From positions 1-20,590 of the forward strand of contig JAKQKW010000083.1 of NCBI GenBank assembly GCA_029560455.1: a DNA stretch of 20,590 nt. The letters run 5' to 3'. Positions 7,437-15,240 of this stretch are shown one piece after another. Numbering within the stretch: the first letter of the stretch is position 1; every line of letters begins with the position of its first letter. The stretch comes from Candidatus Rifleibacteriota bacterium (GTDB lineage: Bacteria > Riflebacteria > Ozemobacteria > Ozemobacterales > Ozemobacteraceae). The position numbers were made by a program, and so were the translations under genes. Below the pieces are notes generated by a model that saw only the letters and a list, made by a program, of their open reading frames with translations, searched no databases and was not told where the DNA came from.

Positions 7437-9587
7437 ATGATTCCGTTACCTGTATTACAAAACATAGCCTTCCTGCTTGCAGCGGCAGCAATCTTTGATC
7501 TTACCACCCACAAACTGCAACGCCGACCGCACTGGGTCTGGCAGATTCTCAGCGGCCTGATTTTAGGCCTTATTGGCATCGGGGTAATGCTCACCCCATG
7601 GACAATCGAATCAGGAATCGTTTTAGACACCCGCTCCATACTCATTTCGGTTGTGGGGCTTTTTTTTGGCACAATTGCCGTAGTTGTAACCATGGCGGTC
7701 ACAATTATCTGCAGAATTATACAAGGTGGAATTGGTGCGACAACCGGGGTTTACGTCATTTTTGCGTCAGGATTAATCGGCCTTATATGGCGCTACTGGC
7801 GCAAAGATCTCCTTACAGGAATTTCCGCGCTCGAACTTTACCTGCTGGGTATTGTTGTTCACACAGCAATGTTGCTTCTCATGCTTACTCTGCCGGGGAA
7901 TACCGGCTGGAAAACCCTTACCAGTATGGTAGTTCCGGTTATGCTTGCTTACCCGCTAGGCACAACTGTTTTTGGAATTCTTCTACGGGAGAGGCTTGAG
8001 AGACTTCAGAACATCGCCGCAATTGCAGAAAGCCGTGAAACACTGAGCAAGATTCTGAACACGGTTCCGCAGGGGATTTTCTGGAAGGATGCCAACGGCC
8101 GTTACCTCGGCTGTAATCAGATTTTTGCGCGCTCTGCCGGCTTGAAAATGCCCGACGAAATAATTGGAAAAACCGATCTCGAGCTTCCCTGGCCAAAGGA
8201 CTATGCTGAAAACTACAGAGCAATCGACCTTCAGGTAGTAAGCTCGGGGCAACCCAGGCTGCAATATACTGAAATTCTGCACCAGGCTGACGGCAATCAG
8301 ATAACAACCGTCACCAGTAAAGTGCCATTGATTAATCAGCATGGCGAAATATTCGGAATTCTTGGTGTCTTTGGCGATATAACCGAGCTAAAAAAGATTG
8401 AAGCAGAACAGATTAAACTCAGGGAACAACTGTATCAGGCAACAAAAATGGAGTCGATCGGGCGACTTGCCGGAGGCGTTGCTCACGATTTCAACAATAT
8501 GCTGGGCGTAATACTCGGCTTCACTGAGATGTCAATGCGGCTTGTTGACCCGTCTACCACTGTTTACAAGCATCTTCAGGAGGTCTGCCGGGCGGCAGAA
8601 AGGTCGTCAGACTTAACCAGACAACTTCTGGCCTTCGCCAGAAAGCAGACGGTAAACCCGGAACTTCTCGATATCAACAAAACAATCGAAGGAATGCTGA
8701 AAATTCTCACCAGACTGATCGGGGAACACATCAGGCTTGTCTGGGAGCCCACGGCCAATCTTGGTGCCATAAAAATAGACCCTTCGCAGCTCGACCAGAT
8801 TCTTGCCAACCTTTGTGCAAATGCGCGTGACGCAATTGGGAAGACCGGCATGATAACAATTACAACCGGAGCATTACATGCCGACGCGGCATTTTGTCGT
8901 AACCTCCCGGAGTCGTATCCAGGTGATTTCATTGTGCTGTCGATTACCGACAGCGGCTGCGGCATAGATGAAAAGACAATAGGCCAGCTGTTTGAACCGT
9001 TTTTTACCACCAAGGAATTCGGAACTGGCACAGGATTGGGCCTGGCAACCGTTTACGGAATCGTTAAGCAGAATCACGGCTTTATCAAAGTGACCAGCCA
9101 ACCCGGCAAAGGCACCTGCTTCAAGATTTTCCTGCCGGACCATGGCCCGGCAAACTTTGAAGAGCCAGTCACTTCAACCGTGCTGAAACCCGTTGCCGGG
9201 CACGAAACCATTTTGCTGGTCGAAGATGAAGAAGCGATTCTGACGATCACTTCAATGATGCTCGAGGCAGCAGGCTATCGGGTAATTACGGCTTCTTCAC
9301 CTTCTGAGGCAATCAAAGCCGCCCAGAATGGTCAGTGTAAAGTTCAGCTGTTGCTTTCAGATGTTGTCATGCCGGGCATGAACGGCAAAGAAATGGCCGA
9401 AAGGCTTAAGGAAATGCAGCCGGAACTCAAGTGTCTTTTCATATCCGGGTACACGGCAGACGTAATTGCCCGCCAGGATCTGTCTGAAGAGAGCCTGAAT
9501 TTCCTTGCCAAGCCATTCAATAGCGAGGAACTGACCAGAAAAGTTCGCGAAGTTCTTGATCAACAGACAACGCCAGGCTCCAACTGA
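7437..9587 (+). CDS. Membrane hybrid sensor histidine kinase (LytS-type 5TM, PAS, HisKA, HATPase, receiver)
   Basis: The 716-residue protein begins with a multi-helix membrane region (about 1-185) resembling the 5TMR-LYT sensor domain, with DTRSILISVVGLFFG (64-78) and the GGIGATTGVY segment (97-106). A PAS domain follows (about 200-320), then HisKA with GGVAHDFNN (phosphorylated H350). The ATPase domain shows N458/N462 in NLCANARDA, DSGCGI (505-510), FEPFFTT (519-525) and GTGLGLA (531-537). The receiver at about 590-708 has acidic residues E596/D597, phosphoacceptor D642 in SDVVMPG and K692. An internal His-to-Asp relay is therefore likely. There is no output domain, so a separate partner would be needed; none is nearby. 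The next gene starts one base after the stop. Confidence 0.92.
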   Translation: MIPLPVLQNIAFLLAAAAIFDLTTHKLQRRPHWVWQILSGLILGLIGIGVMLTPWTIESGIVLDTRSILISVVGLFFGTIAVVVTMAVTIICRIIQGGIGATTGVYVIFASGLIGLIWRYWRKDLLTGISALELYLLGIVVHTAMLLLMLTLPGNTGWKTLTSMVVPVMLAYPLGTTVFGILLRERLERLQNIAAIAESRETLSKILNTVPQGIFWKDANGRYLGCNQIFARSAGLKMPDEIIGKTDLELPWPKDYAENYRAIDLQVVSSGQPRLQYTEILHQADGNQITTVTSKVPLINQHGEIFGILGVFGDITELKKIEAEQIKLREQLYQATKMESIGRLAGGVAHDFNNMLGVILGFTEMSMRLVDPSTTVYKHLQEVCRAAERSSDLTRQLLAFARKQTVNPELLDINKTIEGMLKILTRLIGEHIRLVWEPTANLGAIKIDPSQLDQILANLCANARDAIGKTGMITITTGALHADAAFCRNLPESYPGDFIVLSITDSGCGIDEKTIGQLFEPFFTTKEFGTGTGLGLATVYGIVKQNHGFIKVTSQPGKGTCFKIFLPDHGPANFEEPVTSTVLKPVAGHETILLVEDEEAILTITSMMLEAAGYRVITASSPSEAIKAAQNGQCKVQLLLSDVVMPGMNGKEMAERLKEMQPELKCLFISGYTADVIARQDLSEESLNFLAKPFNSEELTRKVREVLDQQTTPGSN

Positions 9588-9588
9588 G

Positions 9589-10176
9589 ATGGAAAGAAAA
9601 AGCTTTTTCGGGGCCTTTTTCAAAGATCTGCTGCAGGGCGTCGACATTGCCTTTGGCGAAGAACTTTCGGCCTTTGCCGAAAAATTTCCCGAACTGATAA
9701 GACCACCAGGGGCGGGCAATGAGCAGGAATTTCTTGAAACCTGCTCGAAATGCGGAAACTGTATCAAAGCATGCCCGTATTTCGCCCTGAGACCAGTGCT
9801 TATGGCTAATGAATTCGACCGGGGTACCCCGACTCTTAGAGCAGGTGAAGCCTTCTGCCGTTTCTGCCAGGATTTTCCGTGTATTGTCGCCTGCCCAACC
9901 GGCGCATTGTCGAAACAACGACAGGATCGCCTGCAGAAAATCGGCATTGCCACCGTTATTTCCGGAAGCTGCGTCCGCAATCATGGAAACGACTGCCACG
10001 CCTGCATTGATAAATGCGACCAGACAGGACATCATGCAATAAAAGTCACCCAGCAGAACCAGGAAACAAAGCCTTCCTGGTTACCTGAAGTGATTGCCGA
10101 CAAATGCTGTGGTTGCGGGGCCTGCCTGACAGTCTGCCCCGCCTACCCAGACCTGGCAATAAGCCTCAAACGCTGA
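9589..10176 (+). CDS. Ferredoxin-like protein with four 4Fe-4S motifs (NapF/NapG-like)
   Basis: The 195-residue protein has four cysteine sets: C52-C55-C58-C62, C90-C93-C98-C102, C128-C136-C139-C143 and C173-C176-C179-C183. The first, second and fourth end in CP, typical of bacterial 4Fe-4S ferredoxin domains, and the third has wider spacing as in NapG/MauM-like proteins. An electron-transfer role is inferred. There is no signal peptide or Tat motif, so it is probably cytosolic, like NapF. I chose the ATG at 9589, one base after the kinase stop, which implies translational coupling. An upstream in-frame TTG at 9556 lies inside the kinase gene and has no SD. No nitrate reductase or other obvious redox partner is encoded nearby. 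The last 11 bases overlap the convergent carbonic-anhydrase-like gene. Confidence 0.87.
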   Translation: MERKSFFGAFFKDLLQGVDIAFGEELSAFAEKFPELIRPPGAGNEQEFLETCSKCGNCIKACPYFALRPVLMANEFDRGTPTLRAGEAFCRFCQDFPCIVACPTGALSKQRQDRLQKIGIATVISGSCVRNHGNDCHACIDKCDQTGHHAIKVTQQNQETKPSWLPEVIADKCCGCGACLTVCPAYPDLAISLKR

Positions 10177-10702
10177 TCGTAGAAGTTTTGTGTTTCTGCC
10201 CCAGCATCACATAATGGGCGGCCGATTCGGCGATTCGACTTTTCCATTCATCAGAAACCTGCCCCTTGATTTTAGCCGGTACCCCGGCAACCAGTGATCC
10301 GGCGGGAATGACCTCGTTTTCCTTGACGACGCTGCCGGCCGCAAGAATGCTGCCGGCACCGATCACCGCACCCGAAAGAATAATGGCGCCCATACCGATC
10401 AGGCAGTTATCACCAATTTCACAGGCATGAATTACGGCGCGGTGGCCGATGGTAACGTTCTTTCCGATTCTGACCGAGCCTGAGCCAGGCGTTGTGTCGG
10501 AGCGATCGACATGCACCACCGATGAATCCTGAATATTGGTGTTGTCGCCGATAATAACATGGTTTATATCGGCTCTGATGACAGTTCCATACCAGATATT
10601 AACATTTTCGCCAAGAACGATATCACCGACAAGTTCGACACTGCCGGCCACGAAACATGACTCCGGCACAGCCGGCGCTTTTCCGCAATAACTGATCTGC
10701 AT
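10166..10702 (-). CDS. Gamma-carbonic-anhydrase-like hexapeptide-repeat protein
   Basis: The 178-residue protein is built of left-handed beta-helix hexapeptide repeats, for example IGDNTNIQDSSVVHV and IGKNVTIGHRAVIHA. The three zinc-ligand histidines of gamma-class carbonic anhydrases are present: H64 (VVHVD), H87 (IGHRA) and H92 (IHACEIGDN). Length and motifs match the YrdA/PaaY/CaiE group, in which carbonic anhydrase activity is not always present. A short C-terminal helix follows the repeats. The ATG has AGGAGG six bases upstream. The gene converges on the ferredoxin-like gene with an 11-bp overlap and stands alone on its strand. Confidence 0.9.
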   Translation of the reverse strand: MQISYCGKAPAVPESCFVAGSVELVGDIVLGENVNIWYGTVIRADINHVIIGDNTNIQDSSVVHVDRSDTTPGSGSVRIGKNVTIGHRAVIHACEIGDNCLIGMGAIILSGAVIGAGSILAAGSVVKENEVIPAGSLVAGVPAKIKGQVSDEWKSRIAESAAHYVMLGQKHKTSTISV

Positions 10703-10816
10703 AATTCCTCCTGAAACGCCTGCACTTTAGCCATAAAAGATGAATTTTGCAAGCTGCAGCCACAAAAAATCTCTGAAGCCAGCCAGCGGCAGGCAGCTGC
10801 ATGAAAAATCAAACTG

Positions 10817-10825
10817 TGCTATAAT
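10817..10825 (+). promoter_or_regulatory. Extended -10 promoter for the small TPR gene
   Basis: TGC followed by a perfect TATAAT (10820-10825) makes an extended -10 element. No clear -35 lies at the right distance, which is common for extended -10 promoters. Transcription would start near 10832, giving a leader of about 44 bases. Confidence 0.55.
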
Positions 10826-10875
10826 CATTGAACTGTGAATGAATTGCAGTTTTTTGTCGATAGGTTAGTTGAAAT

Positions 10876-11214
10876 ATGGAATCAGCAAACTTCTGGACAA
10901 AAAAGAAGGGCCAGGAACTCTTCGAACAGGCTCTGCAATTCGACGCTGACGGCAAAGTCGCCGAAGCGGTCGAAGCCTACCAGAAATCGCTCGAAGAATG
11001 TCCGCGCAATGCTCAGGCGCATTACAACCTTGGTGTCGCTCTCGCCACCACCGGTAAGATAAGCCAGGCACTGCGTTCATGGCAAAGGGCCCTGTGGCTT
11101 GAGCCCGCTTTCAGATTTGAACTCATCAAAGCGTTCGATATCGCTGATGAACTGGCTGAAGAGGTGGTTGGCGGTCACGAAGAATTTGCCCCGGAACTGG
11201 CTAAGGCAGCCTGA
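10876..11214 (+). CDS. Small TPR-repeat protein (112 aa)
   Basis: Two tetratricopeptide repeats are visible at about residues 14-47 and 48-81, with the canonical small and aromatic positions (for example GKVAEAVEAYQKSLEECP and AHYNLGVALATTGKISQA). TPRs bind other proteins. An acidic C-terminal tail follows. There is no signal peptide or membrane segment, so it is probably a cytosolic adaptor. The SD is weak (AGG about 12 bases before the ATG). The gene is followed after 33 bp by the 42-residue cysteine-containing gene, and the two may share the promoter at 10817. A short hairpin, AGCCTG/CAGGCT, spans the stop codon. Confidence 0.8.
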   Translation: MESANFWTKKKGQELFEQALQFDADGKVAEAVEAYQKSLEECPRNAQAHYNLGVALATTGKISQALRSWQRALWLEPAFRFELIKAFDIADELAEEVVGGHEEFAPELAKAA

Positions 11215-11247
11215 TTTCAAACAGGCTGATTTAAAAGGAGCGACAAA

Positions 11248-11376
11248 ATGACATACTGCTGGGAAGTTTACAACAATTCAAAATGTGACACCTGCAAACA
11301 TTACCTTGCCTTTCAGAATGGCACTCTCAATATCGAAGAAGTGAAAGACATCGTTGTCGTTGACGACGACAAGTAA
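11248..11376 (+). CDS. 42-residue cysteine-containing small protein, unknown
   Basis: The ORF has a strong SD, AAGGAG, eight bases before its ATG and ends at TAA (11374-11376). It starts MTYCWEVYNN and contains SKCDTCKHYLAF, giving C4 and a C13-x-x-C16 pair near one histidine (H18). It ends with an acidic stretch rich in Val and Asp. The CW-plus-CxxC arrangement suggests a small metal-binding or redox-active peptide, by inference only. It lies 33 bp after the small TPR gene and is followed by a strong hairpin at 11449-11481. I do not recognise a named family. Confidence 0.6.
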   Translation: MTYCWEVYNNSKCDTCKHYLAFQNGTLNIEEVKDIVVVDDDK

Positions 11377-11448
11377 GGCTCATTTAGCTGATTCACGCCC
11401 GGTCGCACAAGCGACTCAGGCATGAATGGCAGAATCTAGAAAATTAAT

Positions 11449-11481
11449 ACCGGTTAATCAGCATTAAGCTGTTTAACCGGT
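11449..11481. terminator. Hairpin between convergent genes, probably bidirectional
   Basis: ACCGGTTAA pairs with TTAACCGGT (9 bp); inside, one T-T mismatch and a CAGC/GCTG pair close an ATTAA loop. The minus-strand side is followed by ATTAATTTTC and the plus-strand side by TGTTCT. It can serve both the cysteine peptide gene and the minus-strand gene ending at 11545. Confidence 0.65.
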
Positions 11482-11544
11482 TGTTCTGGTATGCAGGTAA
11501 TCTTGCAGCGCATCAGCCATTGGCAGGTGCCGGTTGATTGAGGA

Positions 11545-11934
11545 TTACTGTCGACGCAGACGCCATGGGCGGAAGATGCGATCAAACATCGAAAATTTCG
11601 CCGCATGTTCTTCGACACTTTCGCGTGTCGGCGGTTCCCAGGGTTTAACCTCTCTGGTCGGGCCGGTCAGAAGCAGCACGGTCTGGCGTTCGGCGGCAAG
11701 CCTTGCAGCCTGTTCGTTAAATACGCGTTCCATGCTACCAAGCTTGCTTTCCATGGCTTCCATTTTGCGGGCCATATTTTTCAGCAACGCCTGATTGGCG
11801 GCAAGCACCTGGCCGATATCGATGGCAACGTCGCAGGCAACCGCCCCTGAAACGGCTTCCGACAGATGCTGCTGATCGGCTCCATTGCAGGCGTTTTCGT
11901 TATCTTTTTCGTTCAGGTTAATTTCAACTCTCAT
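11545..11934 (-). CDS. Hypothetical coiled-coil protein (129 aa)
   Basis: An unrecognised protein with no signal peptide or membrane segment. Residues about 40-85 form a heptad-like helix rich in Ala, Leu, Met and Glu, which suggests a coiled coil and oligomerisation. A Pro/Glu/Trp stretch follows (VKPWEPPTRESVEEH), then a basic C-terminus (FDRIFRPWRLRRQ) that could bind a membrane surface or nucleic acid. The ATG has AGGAG about seven bases upstream. It diverges from the membrane TPR gene, with 113 bp between them. Function unknown. Confidence 0.7.
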   Translation of the reverse strand: MRVEINLNEKDNENACNGADQQHLSEAVSGAVACDVAIDIGQVLAANQALLKNMARKMEAMESKLGSMERVFNEQAARLAAERQTVLLLTGPTREVKPWEPPTRESVEEHAAKFSMFDRIFRPWRLRRQ

Positions 11935-12011
11935 GCGCGACTCCTGTCAGGCGGCAGACTTCAAATTTTCTATCGGCAGATGACGAACTTTTTCTGACCT
12001 TGGTTTCTTTA

Positions 12012-12047
12012 TTGTTTGCAGAAGAAATATTGTGATATATTTTCTGC
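12012..12047 (+). promoter_or_regulatory. Promoter-like element with a 30-bp imperfect dyad before the TPR gene
   Basis: TTGTTT (12012-12017) and TATATT (12036-12041) are 18 bases apart. The segment 12018-12047 is an imperfect inverted repeat (11 of 13 arm positions match around TGTG) that covers the -10 and abuts the ATG. It could be an operator or an RNA hairpin. The predicted start point falls at or next to the ATG. Confidence 0.4.
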
Positions 12048-13853
12048 ATGGATGGACTCAAAATACCAATTTTTCTTCTGATCGTCGTTCTCGCCCTCGG
12101 ACTGTTCCTGTTCAACCCCTTTTCAGGTAAACAGTCCCCTGCCCGTGTCAGGCCGTCCTCGACCCAGACCGGGTCGGGCGTTGAAACCGCAACGAGCGCC
12201 GACAGTACCGCAGCAGTGAAAGCTGCGAAAGAACCATTTGAAAAGGGCAATTTTGACAAGGTCCTTGAAATTCTGCAGCCGCACCGTGATGTGGCAGATT
12301 TTGATCTGCAGCGCATGCTGGCCTACTCACTCGCAGGGGTAAAACAGTTCGACCCGGCGATTCTGGCATTCGAAAAAACCCTCGAAATGCGCAAAATTCC
12401 CGAAAACGCTTATTCTCTTGCTTATCTTTACGAAATTACCGGCCGCATAAATGTTGCAAGAATTCTGTATGAGCAGCTTCTAGGTGCCGAGTTGCTGCCA
12501 AAAATGCGTCGGGCAGTCTATGAAGGTCTTGCCCGAACTACTGCCTACGAAAACGACACCAGACTTGCGCTCAAATACAACACCGAACTGGTAAAGAATT
12601 ACCCCGATTCGCCCGAGGGCGTCGTGGCTCTGATCAAGCTGCTGAAAAATTCAGGGCAGCTGAAGGGCCTCGAAAGCCTGGTCGCACTTGGTGAAAAGTA
12701 TCACAGCCGCAACTTTGAATACAATTTCTGGCTGGCAGTGCTTTATTATGATGCCGGCAAATTCGATGAAGCCATGAAGCATTTTAAACGCTGCATCGAA
12801 ATCACCCCCGACAACTCAACACCTTATTTTTACACCTATCACATATTGAAACGGCAGAAAAACATCGAACAGGCACTCGCCGACCTCGAAAAATACCATA
12901 AGCTCAACCCACTGCTGCCGCACATCTTTTTCGAAGCCTCTATCGATGCCAAGAAAGAGAATCGCCTCGACCTGGCCTACAAGTTTTTCAGATCGGCCGT
13001 CACCATGGATCGCACCCTGCTTGGTCGTGATGACAAAGGCGCAATGCATGCTGTCGAACGTATGATCAAGGCCAATGGCTCGGAGCTCGACAAAAAGTTT
13101 CTGCAGGCCTTTGTTAACTATATCAACGGTGACTACAAGATCGCGCGGGAACAGGTTACTCACCTGACTGGTGAAATCAAAGGAACAGCCTACGAAGATG
13201 ATGGTCGCCGCATCATTCGCGAATGCGACCTGCTCGCTGCCCAGGATGCCCGATACGCATCACACGCCGCCGGACTGCAGCAGCAAAAGCAGCTCGAAAA
13301 TCTGGCCAGGCTTGAAACCGTGGTTTCTACGCCGGGCCTCGACCCCGACACACCCGCCGACAAGCTTAAGAGACAGGCAATGCAGAACCCGAACGATCTG
13401 CGCCTGCAATACACCGCCGGCCTCGAACTTGCCCGTATGGGGCATCTGGATGCCGCCAAAACCTTTATTGGTAATGCCATCAGACTCAACCCGAATCTGG
13501 TCGAGCCCAACTATTCAATGGCGCGAGTTCTGATGTTTGAAGAAAACATGCCGGAAGCGCGGAACTTCATCGATCAGGCGCTGAAAGTCAACCCAAACAA
13601 CAGCCAGACCCTGTCGATGTCTGCCCTGCTGCACATGCAGAATCGCGATTTTATGCGGGCGCAGAGTGATGCAGAGGGGGCGCTCAAAGCCAACCCGAAC
13701 AACGGCGAAGCCCGCCTGGTTCTGGCCGAAGTCTTTGCCCGCAACAGCGATTTCAGACGTGCATTGCAGGAAATCGACCTCGGGCTCGAAGTCGAAAGTA
13801 ACCCACATCGGCGCGAGCAGCTTCTGCGACTCAAAGACAACCTGCGTCAGTAA
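12048..13853 (+). CDS. Membrane-anchored TPR-repeat protein (601 aa)
   Basis: An N-terminal hydrophobic helix (residues about 5-22, no obvious cleavage site) suggests an inner-membrane anchor with the rest in the periplasm. A Ser/Thr-rich linker (about 28-58) follows, then many TPR-like helix pairs to the C-terminus; clear repeats include the segments around DEAMKHFKRCIEITPDN, ARNFIDQALKVNPNN and AQSDAEGALKANPNN. It is probably a scaffold for envelope or secretion machinery, but no partner is identifiable. The ATG at 12048 is the only sensible start: an in-frame TGA lies 12 bases upstream and the anchor begins immediately. No SD precedes it. It converges with mazG, 8 bp apart. Confidence 0.85.
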   Translation: MDGLKIPIFLLIVVLALGLFLFNPFSGKQSPARVRPSSTQTGSGVETATSADSTAAVKAAKEPFEKGNFDKVLEILQPHRDVADFDLQRMLAYSLAGVKQFDPAILAFEKTLEMRKIPENAYSLAYLYEITGRINVARILYEQLLGAELLPKMRRAVYEGLARTTAYENDTRLALKYNTELVKNYPDSPEGVVALIKLLKNSGQLKGLESLVALGEKYHSRNFEYNFWLAVLYYDAGKFDEAMKHFKRCIEITPDNSTPYFYTYHILKRQKNIEQALADLEKYHKLNPLLPHIFFEASIDAKKENRLDLAYKFFRSAVTMDRTLLGRDDKGAMHAVERMIKANGSELDKKFLQAFVNYINGDYKIAREQVTHLTGEIKGTAYEDDGRRIIRECDLLAAQDARYASHAAGLQQQKQLENLARLETVVSTPGLDPDTPADKLKRQAMQNPNDLRLQYTAGLELARMGHLDAAKTFIGNAIRLNPNLVEPNYSMARVLMFEENMPEARNFIDQALKVNPNNSQTLSMSALLHMQNRDFMRAQSDAEGALKANPNNGEARLVLAEVFARNSDFRRALQEIDLGLEVESNPHRREQLLRLKDNLRQ

Positions 13854-13876
13854 AAACTCGACTATTTTTCGAGTTT
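13854..13876. terminator. Short hairpin between the TPR gene and mazG
   Basis: AAACTCGA (13854-13861) and TCGAGTTT (13869-13876) form an 8-bp stem with a 7-base loop. It spans the last codons of mazG and starts right after the TPR stop. It may act as a weak bidirectional terminator; neither side has a long T-run. Confidence 0.4.
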
Positions 13877-14665
13877 AACCCTGTCCCAGTAGCGGTCGAG
13901 TTCGGCCAGACTCTTCCCTTCAAAGCCGCCATCTTCTTCGACCATGGTCTCGACTCGGGTAAAACGATCGACGAATTTGCGGGTGGCATTGCGCAGACAA
14001 TGCTCGGCATTTACCCCTGAAAGCCGCGAAACATTGAGAACGGCAAAAAGAACATCGCCGATCTCGTCTTCGAGTTCATCACGGTTTTTATTTAGAATCG
14101 CATTCTCGATTTCGCAGGTTTCTTCTTTTATTTTGGCAAGGGCCGAATGCGCGTCGGGGAAATCAAAGCCGACGCTGGCTGCTTCAGCCTGAACTTTTTC
14201 GGCACCGGCGAGTGCAGAAGTAAAGTCGAGAGCTTCGCGCATGCGGTTAGACAGCTTTTTACGGTCGATTTTTTCCTGTTTTTTGATTTCGCCCCACATC
14301 TCGATGACTTTATCTGGGTCGACACCACGTTCGGCCTGCCCGAAAACGTGCGGGTGGCGGTTGATCAGCTTGGCGCAGATGCCATCGGCAACGTCAGCCA
14401 TATCGAAGGTGCCGGCTTCTGCTGCAATCTGGGCGCAGAACACAATGATCATCTGCAGATCGCCGAGTTCTTCTTTTACGTGCAGCGAATCACCACTCTG
14501 AATCGCCTCGACCACTTCGCGGGCTTCTTCGGCCAGGTGTTCGGCCATGGTGGCGAGTGTTTGTTTTCGATCCCAGGAACAACCCTGCGGTGAGCGGAGG
14601 GTTCGCATGATATCGACGAGCCTGAGAAATTCTCTGCTGATGCGTTCATCATTCTGTTTCATCAT
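13862..14665 (-). CDS. mazG: Nucleoside triphosphate pyrophosphohydrolase MazG
   Basis: MazG hydrolyses NTPs to NMPs and pyrophosphate and is linked to house-cleaning and ppGpp control. The N-terminal half carries GCSWDRKQT, then EEAREVVEAI (EExxE) and EELGDLQ, the Mg-binding acidic set. A second, related half (KIKEETCEIENAI and ELEDEIGDVLFAVLN) gives the tandem arrangement of the 263-residue E. coli enzyme; this one is 267 residues from my start. I chose the ATG at 14665 because AGGTG lies six bases upstream; an in-frame GTG at 14674 and an ATG at 14662 are alternatives. The start overlaps the end of aroK by 17 bp, implying translational coupling. Confidence 0.93.
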   Translation of the reverse strand: MMKQNDERISREFLRLVDIMRTLRSPQGCSWDRKQTLATMAEHLAEEAREVVEAIQSGDSLHVKEELGDLQMIIVFCAQIAAEAGTFDMADVADGICAKLINRHPHVFGQAERGVDPDKVIEMWGEIKKQEKIDRKKLSNRMREALDFTSALAGAEKVQAEAASVGFDFPDAHSALAKIKEETCEIENAILNKNRDELEDEIGDVLFAVLNVSRLSGVNAEHCLRNATRKFVDRFTRVETMVEEDGGFEGKSLAELDRYWDRVKLEK

Positions 14666-15173
14666 TTGTGGCACCTGTAATAATTTGTCTTATCAGCTCG
14701 CTGAGTTGATCACCTTCTTTTATCACAAAGTCGGCGAGTTTTAAATACATCGGATGACGCTTTTGCCATAGAATTCTTGCTGAACCGTGGTCTGAACCGT
14801 TTAACAGCGGGCGGTTACATGGCGATTTACTCAGGCGTTCTGCGATAATTTCCCAGGGTGTGTCGAGAAAAATCACATGGCAGTTCTGCATGCCGCGATA
14901 GTTTTCAGGCTGCATTGGCAACCCACCGCCGGCAGCAATAACAGTAAGAGTCTTCTGTGCTTCACACATCCCGGCGAACAATCTGCTTTCAAGCTGGCGA
15001 AAACCAGCTTCACCAAGTGAAGCAAAAATTGAATTTATTGTGGCGCCTGCAACTTCTTCAATTTTTTGATCAAGGTCAATGAAAGTCAGACCCATAGCGT
15101 CAGCGACAGCCCGACCGGCGGTTGTTTTGCCGGCAGCCATAAACCCGGTCAGCAATATAATGTTTTTGCTCAT
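14649..15173 (-). CDS. aroK: Shikimate kinase
   Basis: Shikimate kinase phosphorylates shikimate in the chorismate (aromatic amino acid) pathway. The 174-residue protein has the P-loop GFMAAGKTT (10-18), the Mg/shikimate motif DLD (33-35), FRQLE (58-62, with the substrate-binding Arg and the conserved Glu), the GGG motif (82-84) and the lid arginine in NRPLL (R121). These fit the family well. The SD is weak (AGG about ten bases upstream of the ATG). It heads an aroK-mazG unit. A hairpin at 15192-15221 separates it from the upstream exported-protein gene. Confidence 0.93.
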   Translation of the reverse strand: MSKNIILLTGFMAAGKTTAGRAVADAMGLTFIDLDQKIEEVAGATINSIFASLGEAGFRQLESRLFAGMCEAQKTLTVIAAGGGLPMQPENYRGMQNCHVIFLDTPWEIIAERLSKSPCNRPLLNGSDHGSARILWQKRHPMYLKLADFVIKEGDQLSELIRQIITGATNDETE

Positions 15174-15191
15174 GCCAATTTGCCTAAACAG

Positions 15192-15221
15192 CAGAAACGG
15201 CGGTTTATACCGCCGTTTCTG
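15192..15221 (-). terminator. Perfect 12-bp hairpin after the exported-protein gene
   Basis: CAGAAACGGCGG and CCGCCGTTTCTG pair perfectly around a 6-base TTTATA loop. It lies just past the stop of the gene at 15241-15822 and before aroK. Only TTTA follows on the minus strand, so read-through into aroK is possible. Confidence 0.6.
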
Positions 15222-15240
15222 GTTTTAGTGTAAGTTTAAC

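Noticed and set aside
9556..9588. Upstream TTG start for the Fe-S protein
   Set aside because: No SD, lies inside the kinase gene, and the ATG one base after the kinase stop is a better start.
10835..11062. A 75-codon plus-strand ORF overlapping the small TPR gene
   Set aside because: Out of frame with the TPR repeats, and its translation has no coherent motif.
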